Part shown: positions 15,081-23,635 of the stretch, in pieces
How positions within the stretch are numbered: position 1 is the first letter of the stretch
Layout: each line of letters starts with the position of its first letter
Source of the DNA: Thalassotalea sediminis
Lineage (GTDB): Bacteria > Pseudomonadota > Gammaproteobacteria > Enterobacterales > Alteromonadaceae
Length of the DNA stretch: 64,000 nucleotides
Assembly: GCF_030295915.1 (NCBI RefSeq)
Contig: NZ_AP027361.1
Location: 2,604,001-2,668,000 of the forward strand
Direction: 5' to 3'
Program-made: the position numbers and the translations under genes
The notes under the pieces: generated by a model
Databases searched by the model: none
Told to the model about the DNA's origin: nothing
What the model saw: the letters and a program-made list of their open reading frames with translations, nothing else

Positions 15081-15971
15081 TTATTGGTTTCTATTTACTC
15101 TAAGCCAATAAGTGGCATATATAAAGCATGCACTTAATACAAGTGTCCCAATATTTATCTTACTAAATATCGCTTTAATCGGCGCCGATGATGCTGATGA
15201 GTACTCAGTAGATATCGCATTAGCAAAATCAAAATAATCAACCAGCATTGTGGCAAAATAAGCGACATTTAAATTAAAATATTCAACAATGATTGCTTCT
15301 ATAATCAATATGATTGCAATAGGTAAGGTTGCCCACAAAAATGGTGCCTTATGGGCAAACATAGACATAAGCATTAACCATGCATAGACTGGCAACAACC
15401 ATAAACTCAATGGTAGTAAAGTGCCCCAGCAACTTAACAAGTTAATCACCCAATCACCTGAAAACCAAATTCCCCAAAGATCAATATTTTGACTAACAGA
15501 TAGCACGATACAGGCAATAAATGCGACTAATGCAAATATAAGTAAAACAACGGTTGCTGCTAGCATAAATATTGCGGGTAGTATAATTGCACCGACAAGC
15601 AGTTTTACCCCAATAGTTAGGCTATCAGGCACCGGTAAGGAACGCCAGAATACAATTGAAAGATCTCGCTTTTCATCGAAAAGACATGCGGTAAAATAAT
15701 ACAGCTGCACAATAAATGCCACAATCAAGAAAGGAATAAATATGGCTGTCATCAAGGCAAATATTATTTCTGAAAACAACGCATTATCTTGCTGTTGACT
15801 AATTCTATCGAGTTGATATTGCCAATTGATCGGAAAACCATCCCCCAAAAGATAATTAAAAGTAGGGATTAACACGATTATCGTTGCTAATATGGTGGGT
15901 AACCAAACAAAAATTTTCTTGTATTCCCACAGTTCTTTTTGAATATTCATTTGTAAGGAAAGCATGTTCAT
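15081..15971 (-). CDS. ABC-2 type transporter permease
   Basis: 296 residues with six likely membrane segments (starting IFVWLPTILATIIVLIPTFN and ending IGTLVLSACFIYATYWL). It overlaps the ATPase gene by one base and is the last gene of a GntR-ATPase-permease unit, an arrangement of YtrA-type systems that respond to cell-wall-active peptides in firmicutes; in gammaproteobacteria the role is uncertain. The DEKRDLSIVFWRSLPVPD loop matches ABC-2 permeases. Substrate is unknown. Confidence 0.85.
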   Translation of the reverse strand: MNMLSLQMNIQKELWEYKKIFVWLPTILATIIVLIPTFNYLLGDGFPINWQYQLDRISQQQDNALFSEIIFALMTAIFIPFLIVAFIVQLYYFTACLFDEKRDLSIVFWRSLPVPDSLTIGVKLLVGAIILPAIFMLAATVVLLIFALVAFIACIVLSVSQNIDLWGIWFSGDWVINLLSCWGTLLPLSLWLLPVYAWLMLMSMFAHKAPFLWATLPIAIILIIEAIIVEYFNLNVAYFATMLVDYFDFANAISTEYSSASSAPIKAIFSKINIGTLVLSACFIYATYWLRVNRNQ

Positions 15972-16828
15972 TAGTAAACCTCCTTGGCCATAACGCCAAC
16001 AAATATATCAGCTAAACTTGGTGAAGTTACTTTACCAACTGACTCAAGCTCTGCTTGTGAGTGGTGATCAAAAAGCATTGTCGTAATCCCCATTAATCGA
16101 TTGGTGCATATAGGCGCCATTGCTGTTGCTGCCTTTTGATTTTCATCAGCTACAGCAACTAACTTAAATCTGTCCCTAATGTGCTCTACGCTTTCTGAAA
16201 GAACAATTTTACCCTCTTGAATAAAAGCAACATCAGTTAGAATATGTTCTATCTCTTCAATTTGGTGCGTCGTTACAACAATAGACTTTTCTTCGTTATA
16301 AAAATCCTCAAGTAAATGGCTATAAAATTGACGACGAGTCAGTATATCTAGACCCAATGTCGGTTCATCGAGCACCAATAAAGACACATCTAATGCTAGA
16401 ATGAGTGCAAGGTGTAATTGTGTAACCATCCCCTTAGACAAAGTACCTATCTTACTGCTTTCTTTAATATTCGTCTTAGCAAGAAACATACGAGCTTTAT
16501 CAGCATCAAATTTTGGATGGACACCAGACATATAAGTAATTGCTTGCTGAGCGGTCAGCCATTTTGGCAATACGGCAACATCAGCAATATAAGCCACATG
16601 TTCTAACATTTCAGCCCTGTTTTTTCTTGGCTCAAACCCTAGAACGTTGATATCACCTTGGTATGAAATCAATCCAAGCAACGCTTGTAAGCAAGTTGTT
16701 TTGCCTGCCCCATTAGGGCCAACCAAGCCAAGAATTTGCCCAGGTTTAACAGATAAATTTACATTATCGACAACTTTTATATCTTTGTAAGATTTAGAGA
16801 CTTGTTTAAGAGACAACACTTCATTCAT
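15971..16828 (-). CDS. ABC transporter ATP-binding protein
   Basis: 285 residues. Walker A GPNGAGKTT (37-45), signature LSKGMVTQLHLAL, Walker B LLVLDEPTLGLD, switch His in VVTTHQIEE. The signature is LSKGM rather than LSGGQ, common in this exporter family. Its start codon overlaps the stop of the GntR gene (ATGA type, 4 bases) and its end overlaps the permease gene, so the three are translationally coupled. The C-terminal 80 residues vary as in YtrB-like ATPases. Confidence 0.92.
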   Translation of the reverse strand: MNEVLSLKQVSKSYKDIKVVDNVNLSVKPGQILGLVGPNGAGKTTCLQALLGLISYQGDINVLGFEPRKNRAEMLEHVAYIADVAVLPKWLTAQQAITYMSGVHPKFDADKARMFLAKTNIKESSKIGTLSKGMVTQLHLALILALDVSLLVLDEPTLGLDILTRRQFYSHLLEDFYNEEKSIVVTTHQIEEIEHILTDVAFIQEGKIVLSESVEHIRDRFKLVAVADENQKAATAMAPICTNRLMGITTMLFDHHSQAELESVGKVTSPSLADIFVGVMAKEVY

Positions 16829-17184
16829 GATAAACCCTCCCCATTTAACAAGCTTTCAGGCGCTAACTGCAAACGCTTAATTTGTTTTAAAATTGCTGGC
16901 CATCGCTCCGTTAAAAACATGTCACGTTCTCGCTTAAGAATTACTTCTTGGGCGCCATGTTTAACATAAAGCCCTTTACCTCTTTGTTTTTCTACAATGT
17001 TTTCATCCTGCAACATTTGATATGCCTTTGAAATTGTCATGGGGTTTACTTGGTATTGAGCAGCTACTTTACGAACAGAGGGTAGCGCTTCGCCTTCTTG
17101 AATATATCCATCGAGGATCCTCTCTATTACTTGTTGATATAACTGCAGGTATATCGGTTTATCTGCTTGCCATTGGGTTGTCAT
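16825..17184 (-). CDS. GntR-family regulator, YtrA subfamily
   Basis: 119 residues: a winged helix (about 10-75) with LPSVRKVAAQYQVNPMTISKAYQML as recognition region, then only a short C-terminal tail, the YtrA-type layout with no large ligand domain. It heads the ABC exporter unit and very likely represses it; an imperfect palindrome in its promoter (17222-17232) is a candidate operator. What inducer releases it is unknown. Confidence 0.92.
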   Translation of the reverse strand: MTTQWQADKPIYLQLYQQVIERILDGYIQEGEALPSVRKVAAQYQVNPMTISKAYQMLQDENIVEKQRGKGLYVKHGAQEVILKRERDMFLTERWPAILKQIKRLQLAPESLLNGEGLS

Positions 17185-17221
17185 ATTTACGTTTCCATCA
17201 TTACGGAATAACCATCACCCT

Positions 17222-17232
17222 AGTGTTATACT
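17222..17232. promoter_or_regulatory. Operator candidate of the GntR/ABC unit
   Basis: AGTGTTATACT is an inverted repeat with one mismatch, overlapping a possible -10 (TATAAC on the minus strand) about 40 bases before the GntR start. Short sites of this kind are typical for YtrA regulators; assignment is inference. Confidence 0.4.
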
Positions 17233-17375
17233 TCACCAGCACACCATTACACAAGCTTTACTTACATGAATGCTGTAAAAAAATGTTTCAAAAGAAAAGG
17301 GAGGTGTGTGGAATTACCGCAAATACAGCGGGTTAAAGGTTTTATAAGTAGGCACTTCTCATTAAAATAATAGGC

Positions 17376-18407
17376 TTAGGACAAACCTTGTTGCCGCCAT
17401 ACGTTAGCCGTAAAGTCCTCAATAGATTGATAACTTGTCTCTCCCATCAACCAACTTATGATAAGTTGTGCAACGTCAGGTAGTGTATTAAAATGCTGGG
17501 CTGGCAGGTTAACTAACCAATCTTTAATATCGCAGCTAGACAGTGATGTAACCGCTTTACCATAACCTAACTGCGACAAAGCCAGAGCGTTAGACTCTTG
17601 TTCCATTTGCCCTGCAATGGGCTTAGTTAGAATCGGAATACCTAAGTGTATGCATTCACTATTTAACTCAAATCCGCTATTACAAATAACTGCCTTTGCT
17701 CGTTTAAGCTCTTCTTTAAATCCCAAATAACTGGTTTTCCTTAGCTTTACATTCCCTATTTCACCGTCAGCTAAGTCTTGTGAATACTGTACAAATTGTT
17801 GACCTGAAATATTATTCAGCATTTGGGTTACCGACAGCTGATCTTCAAAGGGTAAATAAACAAGCACAGTACCTGTTCCCATGGTCCGCTCTAAGTTAAC
17901 GTCGATAATGGGCGGAAGTACATTATTATTATAGCGTGACCAATGTAAACCTAAAGAACGCTTTGCAGGCGCAAAATACTTCAAAAGAGAAGTAGCAAAC
18001 ATGTTACTGCCAGCTACTGGTGTATGTTCGCCAAACGCATATTGATGACCAATTGCCAACGAATTTACACCTGCAAGTTTAGCTGCCCACGCCGTTACTG
18101 GTTCAAAATCAGTGATCACTAAATCGTATTGCTTCACATCCAGGCTCATTACGTCATAGACAAAACGAAATACATTATTACGCTTTACTGTTTGCCAATT
18201 ATCTATTTTACCTTCACGTGTAATAAAGGTTAAACCTTCTCTATAAAGAAAATCACCAAAGATTTCCATATCAAATAACTGGTCTTTCTCCCGACCTGAT
18301 AGTAGATAGGTAACGTCTATATTTCGTTCTTTAAAATACTTTGCCATTACACGTGACCGCGAAATATGACCATTGCCGGTGGCTTGTATACCATAAAGAA
18401 TCTTCAT
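17376..18407 (-). CDS. MJ1255/VC2487-family glycosyltransferase
   Basis: 343 residues of the GT-B fold. N-terminal MKILYGIQATGNGHISRSR is the signature of the MJ1255/VC2487 family; VICNSGFELNSECIHLGIPI is the C-terminal nucleotide-sugar loop. The acceptor is unknown. Its start codon shares bases with the stop of the PAP2 gene, and the lipid acyltransferase gene lies before that, so the three probably act on a membrane lipid: acylation, dephosphorylation and glycosylation. This link is inference from gene order. Confidence 0.85.
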   Translation of the reverse strand: MKILYGIQATGNGHISRSRVMAKYFKERNIDVTYLLSGREKDQLFDMEIFGDFLYREGLTFITREGKIDNWQTVKRNNVFRFVYDVMSLDVKQYDLVITDFEPVTAWAAKLAGVNSLAIGHQYAFGEHTPVAGSNMFATSLLKYFAPAKRSLGLHWSRYNNNVLPPIIDVNLERTMGTGTVLVYLPFEDQLSVTQMLNNISGQQFVQYSQDLADGEIGNVKLRKTSYLGFKEELKRAKAVICNSGFELNSECIHLGIPILTKPIAGQMEQESNALALSQLGYGKAVTSLSSCDIKDWLVNLPAQHFNTLPDVAQLIISWLMGETSYQSIEDFTANVWRQQGLS

Positions 18408-18922
18408 TAAAGCACTACTCCCAATACAATCAAACTACCCAATAAAGCCCCAGCAATAGTATCGGATGGAAAATGGACACCTAATACAATGCGTGAAATG
18501 CCGATACAACTTGCCCATAAATATAATGGAAATGCCGCAATGCCAATGTGCATTGTTGCCAAGCCAGCCAAAGCAAAAGCAGCCATAGTATGACCCGATG
18601 GAAAGCTAAATTTATCTGCTGCTTGGATGACGGAAAAAAAATCAGGTACAACTTCGGGAGGTCTGCGGCGTTTTAGTACGTTTTTCAAAATAAAATAGAC
18701 AGGGCGCTCAATGGCAAATGTCAGCGCTGTTAGCAGCAGGAAGGCATACCCAGAAGCGGGATTATACAGCCAATAAACAAATGGAAATAAGCACTGCATA
18801 TAACCGTCACCGGTGCGGGATAAGCTTCGGATAAAAAGCATAAACTGCGGGTGATAGCGCGACTTTCTACACCAAAGTAGTACCCGTAAATCTGCTTGGT
18901 ATAGCGCTTTAAGTACTGTCAT
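18407..18922 (-). CDS. PAP2-family membrane phosphatase
   Basis: 171 residues, five to six membrane segments. All three PAP2 motifs are present: K80-x6-R87-P88, PSGH at 108-111 and SR-x5-H-x3-D (Ser143-Arg144, His150, Asp154). Such enzymes dephosphorylate lipid phosphates such as undecaprenyl pyrophosphate or phosphatidic acid. Middle gene between the acyltransferase (64-base gap) and the glycosyltransferase (overlap). Confidence 0.92.
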   Translation of the reverse strand: MTVLKALYQADLRVLLWCRKSRYHPQFMLFIRSLSRTGDGYMQCLFPFVYWLYNPASGYAFLLLTALTFAIERPVYFILKNVLKRRRPPEVVPDFFSVIQAADKFSFPSGHTMAAFALAGLATMHIGIAAFPLYLWASCIGISRIVLGVHFPSDTIAGALLGSLIVLGVVL

Positions 18923-18986
18923 AATGTTCTACCTTAACGTCAATATATGACCGAAACATGACAATAAATCACACCTTTTATGACAA

Positions 18987-20708
18987 CTAATTAGCTGTTC
19001 CTGTGCCAAGGTACCGTTGTCTTTTTTTAGGCTTTAATTGTGTTATATCTAACAATACTAAACCATCTATACAGTCAGCAAAGTCGGCATCTACACCAAA
19101 GTCTAAAAACTTAACGCCGCCAGGCTCTGTAAGCTCACTGTATTGTTTGTATAACGTCGGGATAGCTGTGCCCATATTCGCCAATAAGTGTTTTAATCGT
19201 GTAAAGTCAGATTTATAGTCTTGGCCATTAAATTGCTGTTTCAATTCGTCAATAACTGTTGGCTGTAGAGTAAAAGGCGAACGAGATGTTGCTAATGCAC
19301 GTTCACTACCAAAATAAAGACGATAAAAATAAACCATCAGCTCTTTTGCTGCCTGTGGCATCGAATTGCTTATCGTGACAGGCCCGAATAAATAGCGATA
19401 TTTAGGGTATTTATTTATGAAAGCTCCAATACCAAACCATAAATAGTCTAAACTGCGCTTTCCCCAGTATTTAGGCTGTACAAAACTACGACCAAGCTCC
19501 AAACCTTGATCAAGGTAAGGCGTCATATCTTCACCAAAATCAAACAATGAGTGACTATACAAACCAGTTAAACCTTGCGTTGATATCACCTCTTTTGTGT
19601 CGGCAAAACGGTAAGCCCCAACAATTTCTAACTCTTCATCGTCCCATAAAACCAATTGAAGGTAATACTTATCAAACGCATCAATATCACGCCTAAGGTT
19701 AGAACCTTCACCAACAGCTCGAAATGCTTGTTCTCGTAACACACCTATCTCACGCATTACTGGGTCATTTTCTTGATAACGATGTAAATAAATAAATTTT
19801 CCGTCTTGCGTTTGTCCTAAGTACTCGCCTTTTTTTATCGCGTGTTTCAGTGTTTTTCTGTCTTCATGAGGTGCAATGGCAGACTGTGTTGTAAATAAAT
19901 CCGCACGTCCCTTTTTCAACCGATAAAGGTGCTGTTTAAATAGTGTTGTTTTTGTTTTTATGTCTAGCGCAGTTGACTGGTAACTCTCGTAAGGTATTTG
20001 CTGTCCTATACGCATAACAACATTACCTTGGCGCTTATTGAACATTTCATCGACGAGTAGCAAAGTAGAAGCAGGTTTATACATCATTGATACGCCATAA
20101 AACTTGGCTGAATTTTTCGCATCGATATAAACAGGAACAATAGGCGACTTTGCTTGTTGAGCAAAGCGCAAAAAACCGCTGTGCCATTTACCATCTTTTA
20201 TACCACTTGGACGTAAGCGCGATACTTCGCCTGCTGGAAAAACAATAATTGCCCCATTGTTAGCTAAATGCTGATGAATCGCCTGTAGGTTTTCTTTAGG
20301 TGTTTTTCCGCCCATATTGTTTACAGGCAGTAACAGTGATTGCAATGGCTCTAGAGCCATCAGCATGCTGTTAACCACTACTTTTACATCGCGACGAATA
20401 TCAGCAATTAATTTTATTAACGTTAACCCGTCTATTGAGCCGATAGGGTGATTTGCGATAATAACCACACGCCCGTGACTTGGAATATTTTCACGTTCAT
20501 TGTCGCGAACAGAATAACTAATACCTAGATAAGATAATCCTTGTTCAACGAAGTCGAAGCCTGTTACATGTGGGTATTGCTTTTCAAAAGCTTGAAATTT
20601 ATTTTCATGTAAAAGGTTTTTTAAAATGGCCTTAACGGGTTTTTCTAGCCAAGGTTTTTGCTGTAGTTTTGGTAGGTTTTGCTCAACAACATCATCAACA
20701 CGGATCAT
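18987..20708 (-). CDS. olsF: Bifunctional acyltransferase, OlsF-like ornithine lipid synthase
   Basis: 573 residues in two parts. Residues about 60-280 are a PlsC-like glycerophosphate-type acyltransferase: NHPIGSIDG with His87 and Asp93, and FPAGE at 157-161. Residues about 300-490 are a GNAT-like N-acyltransferase domain of OlsB type (RDIDAFDKYYLQLVLWDD, ELGRSFVQPKYWGKRSL). OlsF of Serratia, which makes ornithine lipids alone, has the same fused order. Ornithine lipids are phosphate-free membrane lipids used when phosphate is scarce. The gene starts the unit with PAP2 and a glycosyltransferase. The activity is inferred from layout; another aminolipid product is possible. Confidence 0.75.
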   Translation of the reverse strand: MIRVDDVVEQNLPKLQQKPWLEKPVKAILKNLLHENKFQAFEKQYPHVTGFDFVEQGLSYLGISYSVRDNERENIPSHGRVVIIANHPIGSIDGLTLIKLIADIRRDVKVVVNSMLMALEPLQSLLLPVNNMGGKTPKENLQAIHQHLANNGAIIVFPAGEVSRLRPSGIKDGKWHSGFLRFAQQAKSPIVPVYIDAKNSAKFYGVSMMYKPASTLLLVDEMFNKRQGNVVMRIGQQIPYESYQSTALDIKTKTTLFKQHLYRLKKGRADLFTTQSAIAPHEDRKTLKHAIKKGEYLGQTQDGKFIYLHRYQENDPVMREIGVLREQAFRAVGEGSNLRRDIDAFDKYYLQLVLWDDEELEIVGAYRFADTKEVISTQGLTGLYSHSLFDFGEDMTPYLDQGLELGRSFVQPKYWGKRSLDYLWFGIGAFINKYPKYRYLFGPVTISNSMPQAAKELMVYFYRLYFGSERALATSRSPFTLQPTVIDELKQQFNGQDYKSDFTRLKHLLANMGTAIPTLYKQYSELTEPGGVKFLDFGVDADFADCIDGLVLLDITQLKPKKRQRYLGTGTAN

Positions 20709-20721
20709 TTTCTATAAGCTC

Positions 20722-20767
20722 CAAAGGTGTCTCACCATTAACATAGTGAAGTAAAGTGACACCTTTG
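20722..20767 (-). promoter_or_regulatory. Inverted repeat in the olsF leader
   Basis: CAAAGGTGTC (20722-20731) and GACACCTTTG (20758-20767) are perfect 10-bp complements, with an inner TCAC/GTGA pair. The hairpin lies 14 bases before the olsF start codon (20708) and has no T tract, so it is more likely a leader structure or operator than a terminator of the thioesterase gene upstream. Confidence 0.5.
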
Positions 20768-20811
20768 TTACTTGTATATGACGCTTTTATGGCAACGGGT
20801 TATGCCAACAC

Positions 20812-21240
20812 TTAGCGTTGTTTATCCGTATTGATATTTAACGTACGTATTTCGTCAATCGTTTGCTGCTCAAGCTCTTGTAACGTCTTACCGTGCTCGA
20901 TAGGTAAACGTGTTTCAGGATCAACCTTAACAAAAACAATATCATCTGCCATACAAATCGTTTTTTTAGTAACTTTATTTCTGACTAAACAACTTACGGT
21001 AATTGAAGTACGCCCTACTTGTTTTGTTTCTAAACCAAATTCAACAACGTCCCCTTGCATTGCTGGTGCTTCAAATGTTATTTCACCGATATGTTTAGTC
21101 ACTAAATAATTGGTTTCGAGTTGGCATATCGCATATATTGCCGCTTCTTCATCAATCCACTGTAGAGCTCGACCACCAAACAAAGATAACCCATAGTTTA
21201 AATCACCCGGCATCACCAGCCTTCTGGATAAAAATCTCAT
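20812..21240 (-). CDS. Acyl-CoA thioesterase, hotdog fold
   Basis: 142 residues with the YciA/BACH-like hotdog domain: N-terminal LVMPGDLNYGLSLFGGRALQWIDEEAA (Asp in the helix as catalytic residue) and HIGEITFEAPAMQGDVVEFG. It hydrolyses acyl-CoA esters, chain length not predictable. A short acidic/Gln-rich tail follows. Ends about 100 bases before the OlsF gene; no shared message is evident because an inverted repeat lies between. Bases 21241-21523 upstream hold no gene, only a hairpin (21467-21492). Confidence 0.9.
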   Translation of the reverse strand: MRFLSRRLVMPGDLNYGLSLFGGRALQWIDEEAAIYAICQLETNYLVTKHIGEITFEAPAMQGDVVEFGLETKQVGRTSITVSCLVRNKVTKKTICMADDIVFVKVDPETRLPIEHGKTLQELEQQTIDEIRTLNINTDKQR

Positions 21241-21466
21241 GCTAATTCCTTTATAAAAACAATGTGTTAATTATAGCCTAACTCGACGTGACAACGCAGT
21301 AAATTATCAACAAACATCGGTTTATTAATTCTATAGTCTCCAAACAAAACGATTAACACTCCTATCACAACAGATAACGATAAAGCATCTAAATGATATC
21401 AGCGACAAACCTTATACTAAACTAATGAACGAATTGGTGTTTCAAACAACTGATATGACAGCTCAA

Positions 21467-21492
21467 TAGCCTTGATGTTAACTACAAGGCTA
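21467..21492 (-). terminator. Hairpin after the DUF3465 gene
   Basis: TAGCCTTG (21467-21474), 10-base loop, CAAGGCTA (21485-21492), 32 bases beyond the stop of the DUF3465 gene on the minus strand. No T run, so its role as terminator is only moderately likely. Confidence 0.45.
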
Positions 21493-21523
21493 GGTAAAAG
21501 AGCGGTAAAAAGGTAATAATTTA

Positions 21524-21820
21524 TTAGCTGTAGAACTTCCCATGATACTTTATATAGCCAGTGGGAAACTCTGCATGAGGGTCATGGTGTGTCCAGTGAA
21601 CCATGCCGCCTTGGCTATTCCATTGATATTGTCCTTGAATTTCAATAGGCTCGCCAACTTTTAAACCTAATATTCTCGGTGCTATATCAATATTATGCAC
21701 GACTAACACTGTTTTACCATTTTTCATTTTAACCGTAAAACGTTGATGTTTAGTACCTTTTACATCATCAGAAAAGACTTTACTGATGATACCAATACCA
21801 TGAAGCCTATCTTTGGTCAT
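21524..21820 (-). CDS. DUF3465-family protein
   Basis: 98 residues with the DUF3465 signature WNSQGGMVHWTHHDPHAEFPTGYI in the C-terminal half, seen in pieces: VHWTHHDP near 77-84. The fold looks like a small beta barrel (OB-like): HQRFTVKMKNGKTVLVVHNID. Unlike many relatives it lacks a signal peptide or membrane anchor, and instead sits right behind a membrane protein gene whose end it overlaps by 4 bases. Function of the family is unknown. Confidence 0.82.
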   Translation of the reverse strand: MTKDRLHGIGIISKVFSDDVKGTKHQRFTVKMKNGKTVLVVHNIDIAPRILGLKVGEPIEIQGQYQWNSQGGMVHWTHHDPHAEFPTGYIKYHGKFYS

Positions 21821-22164
21821 AAGGTTAATAATTTTATTGATAAGTGAAGCGTAGCAACTGAAACGCCAATAAATATAATTGAAAATAACATCTGAAAAAC
21901 ACGTACAAATTTTTGTCTTAGACTCGCCAATAGGCCTTTTCTATTGTTTGTTTCTAAAGGCTGAAAACATGGAGGTAATAATTGCAACAACATGCTCCAG
22001 ATAAAGCAAAGTAATGCTATTACCAACCAACGATTTTGCGTATTAATATTGGCAAAAATAAATAGATAAACCATTGTACTAGCACTTAGCATCGCAGCGA
22101 GTATGAACACATGACGAATGGGGTTTAAAAGCTTTGCTAGTTTCTCAAAAACAGTAAACATCAA
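21817..22164 (-). CDS. Small integral membrane protein
   Basis: 115 residues with three predicted membrane segments (FILAAMLSASTMVYLFIF, WLVIALLCFIWSMLLQLL, FQMLFSIIFIGVSVATLHL). No family recognised. Overlaps the DUF3465 gene by 4 bases (ATGA), so the two are made together; the membrane protein may anchor or partner the DUF3465 product. Confidence 0.7.
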   Translation of the reverse strand: MMFTVFEKLAKLLNPIRHVFILAAMLSASTMVYLFIFANINTQNRWLVIALLCFIWSMLLQLLPPCFQPLETNNRKGLLASLRQKFVRVFQMLFSIIFIGVSVATLHLSIKLLTL

Positions 22165-22222
22165 TAATTCGGTTGTTTTGAATCCTATGCGTTATAGTAA
22201 AACGCTGAAAGAAATTTTGCAC

Positions 22223-22600
22223 TTAATTAAAAACGAAACCTTGTGCTTTTAAAGCATGATAAATATGGTTGACCGCTTTACTGTTGTCTAATAGAGCATC
22301 TTGCCATATATCACGCTTTTCAATACCAATATCAGTAATAACAAAATAATGGTCAATATTTGCATTGACAAGTGACAAACACGATTTCGTGCATTGAGAA
22401 TTACAGCCATCTATTGCGATGACTTGCTTCGCAGCATTTAACTGCTCCGTTATTTTTTTGTCGCCAGCAACAACGCCCGAAACGCATGACATACTTGCAA
22501 TACCGTCACAGTCTAAATTTAACGCGATATCATGGGCTATCCTTGCGACGTTTGAGCAGCCGCTGCACGCGTATACAAGCGGTTTTTCCATGTTAAACAT
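22223..22600 (-). CDS. DGC-domain putative zinc-binding protein
   Basis: 125 residues. CSGCSNVA (Cys12, Cys15), Cys31, Cys39 (SMSCVSGV) and DGCNSQCTKSC (Cys66, Cys70, Cys74) give the Cys-rich pattern of the DGC family (named for its Asp-Gly-Cys motif), proposed to bind metal. Role unknown. It may start at the second Met (22591). An FNR-type box at 22655-22668, about 60 bases upstream, suggests induction without oxygen, which fits a metal- or redox-linked protein. Confidence 0.85.
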   Translation of the reverse strand: MFNMEKPLVYACSGCSNVARIAHDIALNLDCDGIASMSCVSGVVAGDKKITEQLNAAKQVIAIDGCNSQCTKSCLSLVNANIDHYFVITDIGIEKRDIWQDALLDNSKAVNHIYHALKAQGFVFN

Positions 22601-22654
22601 TCATTCACAATTTTGGGTTGGGGTTACATGGTAGCAAATTCGAAATAGCAAGGT

Positions 22655-22668
22655 TTGACTTAGATCAA
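22655..22668. promoter_or_regulatory. FNR-type box upstream of the DGC-domain gene
   Basis: TTGAC-TTAG-ATCAA differs from the FNR consensus TTGAT-N4-ATCAA at one base. Centre at 22661.5, about 61 bases before the start codon on the minus strand, a fitting distance for an activator near -41. Confidence 0.6.
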
Positions 22669-22675
22669 AAGGCGT

Positions 22676-23632
22676 TTAATAACCTTTGACCAAATCTACA
22701 TGTGCGGGAAGTTCTCCGGTAGAAAGGTAACTAGCAATATTACTAGCAACCATCTTACTCGCACTTTGTTGACTTGTAGGTGCTGAGATATGTGGTAACA
22801 CCGTTATGTTATTATGACGCCAAAAGCTATGCTCTTTTGGCAAAGGCTCTTGAGCAAAAACATCGAGAATTGCATGCGCGATGTGACGATTATCTAAAGC
22901 ATTAAGCAATGCTTGTTCATCAATAATTGCGCTTCGGGCAAAGTTAATCAACGTAGCCCCTACTTTCATATTATTTATACGATGTTGATTAAGTAATCCT
23001 TTTGTTGCTGTAGTAAGCGGTAGCAAGCAAATCACAATATCGGCATTGCAAAGCGCTTTATTTAGGCTAGGTTCCCCAGCTAAACAATCCACGCCATTGA
23101 TATTCTTTTGATGTTTACTCCAACCAACCACATTAAAATTATTATTGGTTAGCGCCAACGCTGCTGTGCGCCCTAATTCACCCAAACCAAGTACAGTTAT
23201 ATTGCATTCGTTGGTTAGCCTTACTGGGTGCTGTTGCCACCTTGCTTGATTTTGTTGTTGTTGGTAGCAATGCATATCACGTAAAACATAGTAACTCCAT
23301 GCGACACAAGCTTGTGCCATCGTGTCAGCTAAGCGAGGATCGATTAAGCGCACTAACTTAATTTTTTGACCTTTTAGCGCTTTAACTAACCGTTCTACGC
23401 CTGCCCATAAGCTATGAACCCAAACCAAATTTGGATAACGTTTTAACAATGCTGGATCTGGATTTGCAACAATAGCACAGGTAACCTCTTGATGTTGTTG
23501 TTCATCTAACATCTCAGGTAAACAGACCTTCACATTTACTTCTGAGTGTTGCAACGCATGATTCAACGCCGTACACCAAGCGACTTGTTCACTCGCTGAT
23601 AACTGACTGACTAAGGGAATAAATACAGACAT
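22676..23632 (-). CDS. ghrA: Glyoxylate/hydroxypyruvate reductase A-like dehydrogenase
   Basis: 318-residue D-2-hydroxyacid dehydrogenase of the GhrA subgroup. NAD(P) motif GLGELG at 149-154; catalytic Arg in FARSAIID; Glu-His pair in the AQEPLP...LPHISAPT region. It reduces glyoxylate to glycolate and hydroxypyruvate to glycerate. The N-terminal WVHSLWAGVE is typical of this subgroup. It starts 3 bases after the stop of the yehS-like gene, suggesting one message. Alternative substrates are possible in this broad family. Confidence 0.88.
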   Translation of the reverse strand: MSVFIPLVSQLSASEQVAWCTALNHALQHSEVNVKVCLPEMLDEQQHQEVTCAIVANPDPALLKRYPNLVWVHSLWAGVERLVKALKGQKIKLVRLIDPRLADTMAQACVAWSYYVLRDMHCYQQQQNQARWQQHPVRLTNECNITVLGLGELGRTAALALTNNNFNVVGWSKHQKNINGVDCLAGEPSLNKALCNADIVICLLPLTTATKGLLNQHRINNMKVGATLINFARSAIIDEQALLNALDNRHIAHAILDVFAQEPLPKEHSFWRHNNITVLPHISAPTSQQSASKMVASNIASYLSTGELPAHVDLVKGY

Positions 23633-23635
23633 AGC

